Positions 25,874-30,086 of a DNA stretch of 30,086 bases are shown here, in pieces. The DNA is taken from positions 1 to 30,086 of the forward strand of contig CAMDHL010000001.1 of NCBI GenBank assembly GCA_945898105.1. The letters are read 5' to 3'. A program made the position numbers and the translations under genes. Numbering within the stretch: the stretch's first letter is position 1; each line of letters starts with the position of its first letter. Under the pieces are notes generated by a model that worked only from the letters and a program-made list of their open reading frames with translations, was not told the DNA's origin and did no database searches. This stretch comes from Comamonas sp. lk (GTDB lineage Bacteria; Pseudomonadota; Gammaproteobacteria; Burkholderiales; Burkholderiaceae_C).

Positions 25874-26401
25874 CTAAATCAGCGTACGCTGCATACGCAG
25901 CTCGGCAATGCCATGCCCGCCAACTTGCACTTCGCGCTCGGCGCCCAATTCCCGCTTGAAACCGGCCAATTCAAAAAAGCGCAAAGCCGTTTTATTGCGC
26001 GTTTGTAGCCAAAGGGTAACGTCAATGCAACCTTCGTCATGCAAGCCTTGACGCGCTGCATGCCACAAGGACAGACCGACGCCAAGGCCTTGAAAATCCG
26101 GATGCACATAGATGTCGGTGATCTCGCCAGTGGTCTGGCGGCTGCCTTCGTCGCGGCTGCGGTCAAAACCGACAAAACCGACAATTCGGTCGCCATGCAA
26201 AGCGGCCATCACCTGGGGCTCGGCAAACTCAATCGCATCGCGCCAATAAGGCTGGCGCTTGTCTTGGCCCAAAGGCGGAAGTTGGTCGGTGCCCAACAAG
26301 GACTGGTACATCTCAAGCGCTACCAGCGCAAACAAATCACTAATCGCTTTGGCATCGCGCACCACAGTGGCGCGTACCGGAAAAACAGAGGTGCTGGACA
26401 T
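25874..26401 (-). CDS. GNAT-family N-acetyltransferase
   Basis: This 175-residue acetyltransferase uses acetyl-CoA to acetylate an unknown amine. The acetyl-CoA pyrophosphate loop is in ITDIYVHPDFQGLGVGLSLWHAARQ (Q/R-x-x-G-x-G/A pattern), and the later NKTALRFFELAGFK is the standard end of motif B. The ATG at 26401 is preferred over a TTG ten codons upstream. It is the first gene of the reverse GNAT-galM-AGE group. Its substrate and any link to sugar metabolism are unknown. Confidence 0.85.
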   Translation of the reverse strand: MSSTSVFPVRATVVRDAKAISDLFALVALEMYQSLLGTDQLPPLGQDKRQPYWRDAIEFAEPQVMAALHGDRIVGFVGFDRSRDEGSRQTTGEITDIYVHPDFQGLGVGLSLWHAARQGLHDEGCIDVTLWLQTRNKTALRFFELAGFKRELGAEREVQVGGHGIAELRMQRTLI

Positions 26402-26506
26402 GGAAACTGCAATCACAAAAGAACGAAACAAAAGGCGGAACCAATTGTCGCAGGATTGCGCGGGCCTTTGCGCGCCCGCACTGCGCTTAGCGTTAAGCTT
26501 TGCCCC

Positions 26507-27241
26507 ATGCGCTTAGATGTATCCAAGACAACCCCCTACAAACTCTGGCGCTTGGCGCTGCGCTGCTGGCTTCTAGGCGCATGCCTGGGCTCACAAGCCG
26601 CACCCTTTGAAGACACCATGGCCCAGCGTACCCTGGCATGCACCAGCTGCCATGGCCCGCAGGGTCGCTCCGGACCTGACGGCTACTACCCACGTCTGGC
26701 AGGAAAGCCCGCAGGCTATTTGTACAACCAGTTGGTCAACCTGCAACAAGGGCAGCGCAACTACCCGCTCATGCAAAGCCTGCTCGCACCTTTGGACGAT
26801 GCTTATCTGCGCACGCTGGCCGAATATTTTGCGGGGCTTGAAATCCCCTACCCACCGCCCGCGCCGCAGCCCACCGACAAGGCCTTGTTGGCGCGTGGCT
26901 TGCAACTGGTGCGTCAAGGTGACCCGGCATTGCAGATACCGGCTTGCATGCAATGCCATGGCAGCGCGCTGACTGGCACACAGCCTTCGGTGCCTGGCTT
27001 GTTAGGCCTACCACGCGACTACCTCAACGCGCAATTGGGCGGCTGGAAAAACGGCCAACGCCAAGCGCAGGCACCCGACTGCATGGCTGACATTGCCAAA
27101 CGCCTGAGCGACGCCGATGTGCATGCCCTGAGCAGCTGGCTGTCCAGCCAAAACGTGCCGCAGGTATCACGCGCAGCCGCGCAAAAACCGCCCCTGGCCC
27201 CCGGCGCCAAAGAGATACGGTGCGGGAGCGCACCGTGGTGA
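26507..27241 (+). CDS. Dihaem cytochrome c, c4-like
   Basis: This 244-residue protein is exported (hydrophobic LWRLALRCWLLGACLGSQAA near the N-terminus) and has two haem-attachment motifs, CTSCH at 45-49 and CMQCH at 147-151. This two-domain layout is that of c4-type electron carriers, which shuttle electrons in the periplasm. Candidate axial methionines are in the PLMQSLL and DCMADIAKR segments. The ATG at 26507 is chosen because the signal sequence starts there; the upstream open frame lies opposite the GNAT gene. It overlaps the trihaem cytochrome gene by four bases (GTGA), so they probably serve one electron-transfer chain. Confidence 0.88.
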   Translation: MRLDVSKTTPYKLWRLALRCWLLGACLGSQAAPFEDTMAQRTLACTSCHGPQGRSGPDGYYPRLAGKPAGYLYNQLVNLQQGQRNYPLMQSLLAPLDDAYLRTLAEYFAGLEIPYPPPAPQPTDKALLARGLQLVRQGDPALQIPACMQCHGSALTGTQPSVPGLLGLPRDYLNAQLGGWKNGQRQAQAPDCMADIAKRLSDADVHALSSWLSSQNVPQVSRAAAQKPPLAPGAKEIRCGSAPW

Positions 27242-28683
27242 AGCGCAGCACAGTGCGCGCTACGGTATTGGTTCTACTTGTGGCGCTGGCGTGCGCCCTG
27301 CTGTGGGCGCTGTGGGGCTTTGATGCCTATTACCGGCAGGCTAGCGCAAGTACTTTTGCACAAACCACAGCCCCCTCCAGCGCTCAGGTGGCACGCGGGC
27401 AGTATCTGGCTCGCGTGGGCAATTGCGTGTTTTGCCATACTGCGCCCGCCGGCGCGATGCTGGCCGGTGGACGCCCGATACAAACGCCATTTGGCACGGT
27501 GCACACCAGCAACCTAACCCCCGACCCTGCGTATGGATTGGGACGCTGGACGCAAGACGATTTCTGGCAGGCCCTACACCTAGGCTTGGGGCCGCAGGGG
27601 CAACGCCTATCACCCGCCTTTCCCTACACCAGCTACAGCCGCTTGACGCGCGGCGACGCTGATGCGCTGTGGGCCTACCTGCAATCGGTGCCCGCCGTGC
27701 CCCGACCCAAAATCGATCCGAATATGGTGTGGCCCTTCGGTACACAGACCGCGCTGGGCTTGTGGCGCGCGATGTACTTTCGGCCCTTCCAAAACCCGAA
27801 CGAAGATGCAGCACCAGACGGTGCGGACGCGGTGGCTTGGACGCGCGGACGCTACCTCGTCGAAGGTCTGGGCCATTGCCAGGAATGCCACAGCCCGCGC
27901 GACGCGCTTGGCGGCTTGCGCGATGCGTCTCGCGGCACCGGCGGCGTCTTGCCCGGCCTGCCTTGGTATGCGCCCTCTTTACGTGATGCAGCGCAAGCCG
28001 GAACGACCGATGCGCAGGCACTGCAAAGCTTTTTACAAACCGGTGTCGGTGGTGGCCGCTTTGCCGCGGGACCGATGGCCGAAGTGGTCTTGCACGGCAC
28101 GCAACACCTGAGCGACCGGGATGCACAGGCGATGGCGGTTTATTTGCAGTCGCAGGTGCACCCCATAGCTTCCGCAAATGCGACCAGCCAATCACATGGC
28201 CTAGGCACTACGCAAAAATCTGATCCCGTGAGTGCAAATGAAGCGAAGCAATCGAATGTGCCCTTGCAATTAGGTGCATCTGGATCACCATCTCCGATTA
28301 ATTGCGAGAACGCGGAATGCGCCAAACCCCGCAAAGAAACTTTGGTCGATGCGCAAGGCGCAGACATTTATAAAAATAATTGCGCCGACTGCCATGGCGA
28401 AAACGGCCAGGGCCGCGCAGGCGTCTATCCGGCGTTGTCAGGTAACCGCGCGCTGCTGATGGATAAACCCAACAATGCGGTGCTCAGCGTGCTTTACGGC
28501 GGCTTCGCGCCTTCCACGCAAGGTAATGCCCAGCCTTTTGGCATGCCACCTTTTATGCTGGAACTGAGCAATGCACAGATCGCCCAAGTGCTGAGCTACA
28601 CGCGTAGCGCCTGGGGGAACCAGGCTGCGCCCATCAGCGAATTGCAAGTGCAAACCGTGCGCGACCCGCAGCATCGCCGATGA
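27238..28683 (+). CDS. Membrane-anchored trihaem cytochrome c (alcohol/aldehyde dehydrogenase subunit type)
   Basis: This protein of about 481 residues has one N-terminal transmembrane helix (VLVLLVALACALLWALWGF, about 10-28) and three haem c sites: CVFCH at 63-67, CQECH at 214-218 and CADCH at 382-386. The arrangement matches the cytochrome subunit of membrane-bound alcohol, gluconate or aldehyde dehydrogenases, which hands electrons to quinone or an oxidase. The catalytic subunit is not in the window. A linker of about 60 residues (309-368) between the second and third haem domains is rich in Ser, Asn and Gln, and has two extra cysteines (C356, C361). GTG at 27238 overlaps the previous stop; GTG at 27220 or 27235 are alternatives. 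It overlaps rluA by four bases. Confidence 0.87.
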   Translation: MKRSTVRATVLVLLVALACALLWALWGFDAYYRQASASTFAQTTAPSSAQVARGQYLARVGNCVFCHTAPAGAMLAGGRPIQTPFGTVHTSNLTPDPAYGLGRWTQDDFWQALHLGLGPQGQRLSPAFPYTSYSRLTRGDADALWAYLQSVPAVPRPKIDPNMVWPFGTQTALGLWRAMYFRPFQNPNEDAAPDGADAVAWTRGRYLVEGLGHCQECHSPRDALGGLRDASRGTGGVLPGLPWYAPSLRDAAQAGTTDAQALQSFLQTGVGGGRFAAGPMAEVVLHGTQHLSDRDAQAMAVYLQSQVHPIASANATSQSHGLGTTQKSDPVSANEAKQSNVPLQLGASGSPSPINCENAECAKPRKETLVDAQGADIYKNNCADCHGENGQGRAGVYPALSGNRALLMDKPNNAVLSVLYGGFAPSTQGNAQPFGMPPFMLELSNAQIAQVLSYTRSAWGNQAAPISELQVQTVRDPQHRR

Positions 28684-29339
28684 ACGCACCGGGCAGCCCA
28701 GGACTTGCGGACATCACACTCCTGTACCAAGACGATACGCTCCTCGTACTGAATAAGCCTTCAGGACTTTTGTCGGTGCCGGGGCGCGGCGCGGACAAGC
28801 AGGACTGTTTAAGCGCTCGCGTGCAAGCGCAGTTTGCGGACGCTCTGGTGGTACACCGTTTGGACATGGCTACATCGGGCCTCTTGATGATGGGCCGCGG
28901 CGCAGATGCCCAGCGCGCCATCAACCACGCTTTTTCTCAAGGCCTGGTTGAAAAACGCTATGTGGCGATAGTGGCCGGCCTTCTGGAGGCAGATGGAATT
29001 TGGCGAACCATCGACTTGCCGATAGCGGTCGATTGGCCCCGCCGCCCGTTACGCATCATTCAGGTCGATGGCAAAGCCAGCCAAACCCGCTGGCGCTGCA
29101 TCGCGCACGATCTGCAGCGCCAAAGCAGCCGAGTGGAACTAGAACCCCTGACCGGACGCAGCCACCAGTTGCGTCTGCACATGCAAGCCATCGGCCACCC
29201 TATTTTGGGCGATGCTTTGTACGCCCCAGACCATATACAGACCATGGCCCCGCGCTTACTTTTGCACGCCTGCGCGCTATCGCTGGTACATCCGCACACC
29301 GGCACGCCCATGCGATGGGAATGCTCAGCGGACTTTTAA
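28680..29339 (+). CDS. rluA: 23S rRNA/tRNA pseudouridine synthase RluA
   Basis: This 219-residue enzyme isomerises uridine to pseudouridine in RNA. E. coli RluA has the same length and acts on 23S rRNA U746 and tRNA U32. Signature segments are LYQDDTLLVLNKPSGLLSVPGR, the catalytic-aspartate motif HRLDMATSGLL, LTGRSHQLRLHMQAIGHPILGD and the RluA-like end MAPRLLLHACALSLVHP. No S4 domain is present, which separates it from RluC and RluD. The start overlaps the cytochrome stop as ATGA, so a housekeeping RNA-modification gene is translationally coupled to a respiratory gene. Confidence 0.9.
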   Translation: MNAPGSPGLADITLLYQDDTLLVLNKPSGLLSVPGRGADKQDCLSARVQAQFADALVVHRLDMATSGLLMMGRGADAQRAINHAFSQGLVEKRYVAIVAGLLEADGIWRTIDLPIAVDWPRRPLRIIQVDGKASQTRWRCIAHDLQRQSSRVELEPLTGRSHQLRLHMQAIGHPILGDALYAPDHIQTMAPRLLLHACALSLVHPHTGTPMRWECSADF

Positions 29340-29611
29340 ATACTGGACTTGCTAGCGGGATTTGCGTGCAAGTGCGCATCGACGGAGTGATCAAAGAGGA
29401 AGCGGCAGCAGTCCTGGCTGCCATGGGGTTGACCGTGTCGGATGCCGCGCGTCTGATGCTGACCAAAGTGGCCCAAGACAAGGCCTTGCCGTTCGAGCTG
29501 CTGATTCCCAATGCTATGACGATCGAAGCCATGAAGGATGCCCGCGCTGGCAAAGTGACCAAGGCCGCCAATCTGACAGCGCTGTTTGCCGACCTCAATG
29601 CGGACGACTGA
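29321..29611 (+). CDS. RelB/DinJ-family antitoxin
   Basis: This protein of up to 96 residues has the DinJ/RelB ribbon-helix-helix core VQVRIDGVIKEEAAAVLAAMGLTVSDAARLMLTKVA, followed by the toxin-wrapping tail PFELLIPNAMTIEAMKDA. It normally binds and neutralises a YafQ/RelE toxin and represses its own promoter. The start is uncertain: ATG at 29321 lies inside the end of rluA, and GTG at 29366 would give a core nearer the usual DinJ start. Its stop overlaps the start of the toxin-like gene by 14 bases, the normal antitoxin-toxin order. The partner toxin is broken. Confidence 0.85.
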   Translation: MLSGLLNTGLASGICVQVRIDGVIKEEAAAVLAAMGLTVSDAARLMLTKVAQDKALPFELLIPNAMTIEAMKDARAGKVTKAANLTALFADLNADD

Positions 29612-29879
29612 CTACACCGGTCAGTTCAAAAGGGATTTCAAGCGTGAGACCAAAGGCCAGCACCGGGGCACACTCGAGGCCGACCTTTACGCAGTGTTGG
29701 CTGCCTTGCTGGCTGATAAACCCTTGGAGCTACGTCACCGCGACCACGCCCTGACTGGCGACTGGAAAGATTAGCGTGACTGCCATGTGAAGCCTGACCT
29801 CGTTCTGATCTATCAAAAGCCCGATACCGACGTACTGCGACTCGTGCGCTTGGGTTCGCATTCCGAGCTAGGACTATGA
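29598..29879 (+). pseudogene. YafQ-family toxin gene interrupted by an amber codon
   Basis: The frame from ATG at 29598 reads as a YafQ-type mRNA interferase: TDYTGQFKRDFKRETKG, then LELRHRDHALTGDWKD. A TAG follows at 29772-29774, and the same frame continues RDCHVKPDLVLIYQKPD and LRLVRLGSHSELGL to TGA at 29877-29879. No frameshift is needed, so one base change explains the break. The catalytic histidine and aspartate region downstream (RDCH, GSHSEL) is cut off, so the short product should be inactive. Read-through or a sequencing error would restore a full-length toxin of about 93 residues. Confidence 0.82.
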
Positions 29880-30086
29880 ATGGTTTTTGGCCTCCATGAT
29901 CGAAACCAGCGGTTTATGTTGGAACCTCGGCTTCGGCCCAGGAGCGGTCATTCACGAACAGCTGCTTTGGGGGCGTCCAACTGGTTCACATGACCATCGC
30001 TTCGAGGCGGAAAACGCCCGCAGCCGCTCTAATCTCTTTCATCTGACCATGACCTGGAAGCGTCTTGGTCTCAATCGTTACTAGAC

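Noticed and set aside
27341..28195. Reverse-strand open frame of 284 codons opposite the trihaem cytochrome
   Set aside because: The translation is Arg- and Pro-rich with no family features, while the forward frame carries haem motifs.
29315..29338. ATG at 29315 as the antitoxin start
   Set aside because: It lies within rluA, lacks a ribosome site and adds residues that antitoxins of this family do not have; the true start is left open between 29321 and 29366.
29880..30086. Possible second toxin-like fragment on the reverse strand (a frame reading KTLPGHGQMKEIRAAAGVF)
   Set aside because: Only about 30 codons with vague resemblance to RelE-type proteins, and it reaches the window edge; not enough to support a call. 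The 65-codon forward frame here also has no recognisable features.

Overview
The window looks like a chromosomal piece of a GC-rich betaproteobacterium, most likely Burkholderiales/Comamonadaceae (Rhodoferax- or Polaromonas-like). This is inferred from GC-rich codon use, strong AGGAGA-type ribosome sites and the kinds of genes present. No rRNA, tRNA, CRISPR array or intact insertion sequence was seen.

Layout. (1) 1-5.0 kb: housekeeping and accessory metabolism. A reverse-strand FAD-linked lactate/glycolate-type dehydrogenase faces away from a forward run of a DUF1993 protein, a core-MetE (MesD-like) methionine synthase, a 2-hydroxychromene-2-carboxylate isomerase-like protein and a long FabH-type ketoacyl synthase. 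(2) 5.2-12.4 kb: a complete D-xylose operon in the order xylF-xylH-xylG-xylR-xylB-xylA. It covers ABC uptake, a ROK repressor, xylulokinase and xylose isomerase. A 25-bp inverted repeat upstream of xylF is the probable XylR operator, and a hairpin separates xylF from xylH. XylG has one ATPase domain where the E. coli protein has two. A short ORF after xylA looks like the tail of a lost Gfo/Idh/MocA dehydrogenase. (3) 12.6-15.6 kb: a CRTAC1/FG-GAP secreted protein coupled to a vanadium-haloperoxidase-like protein. (4) 16.0-25.9 kb: a second sugar locus. It has an ABC importer of the glucose/mannose type (binding protein, two permeases, ATPase), a convergent LacI repressor with a DUF1479 putative 2-oxoglutarate dioxygenase, a divergent Gfo/Idh/MocA dehydrogenase, then a reverse-strand GNAT-GalM-AGE epimerase group. 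The same 16-bp palindrome lies upstream of the transporter and between the repressor and the dehydrogenase, tying these promoters into one likely LacI regulon. (5) 26.5-29.9 kb: a c4-like dihaem cytochrome, a trihaem cytochrome c, RluA, and a RelB/DinJ antitoxin followed by a YafQ-type toxin gene broken by an in-frame amber codon.

How it works together. The xyl operon takes xylose to xylulose 5-phosphate, with the repressor encoded inside the operon. The LacI locus is the most novel part: importer, oxidoreductase, mutarotase, isomerase and a DUF1479 oxygenase imply catabolism of a sugar, or modified sugar, that the sequence alone does not identify.
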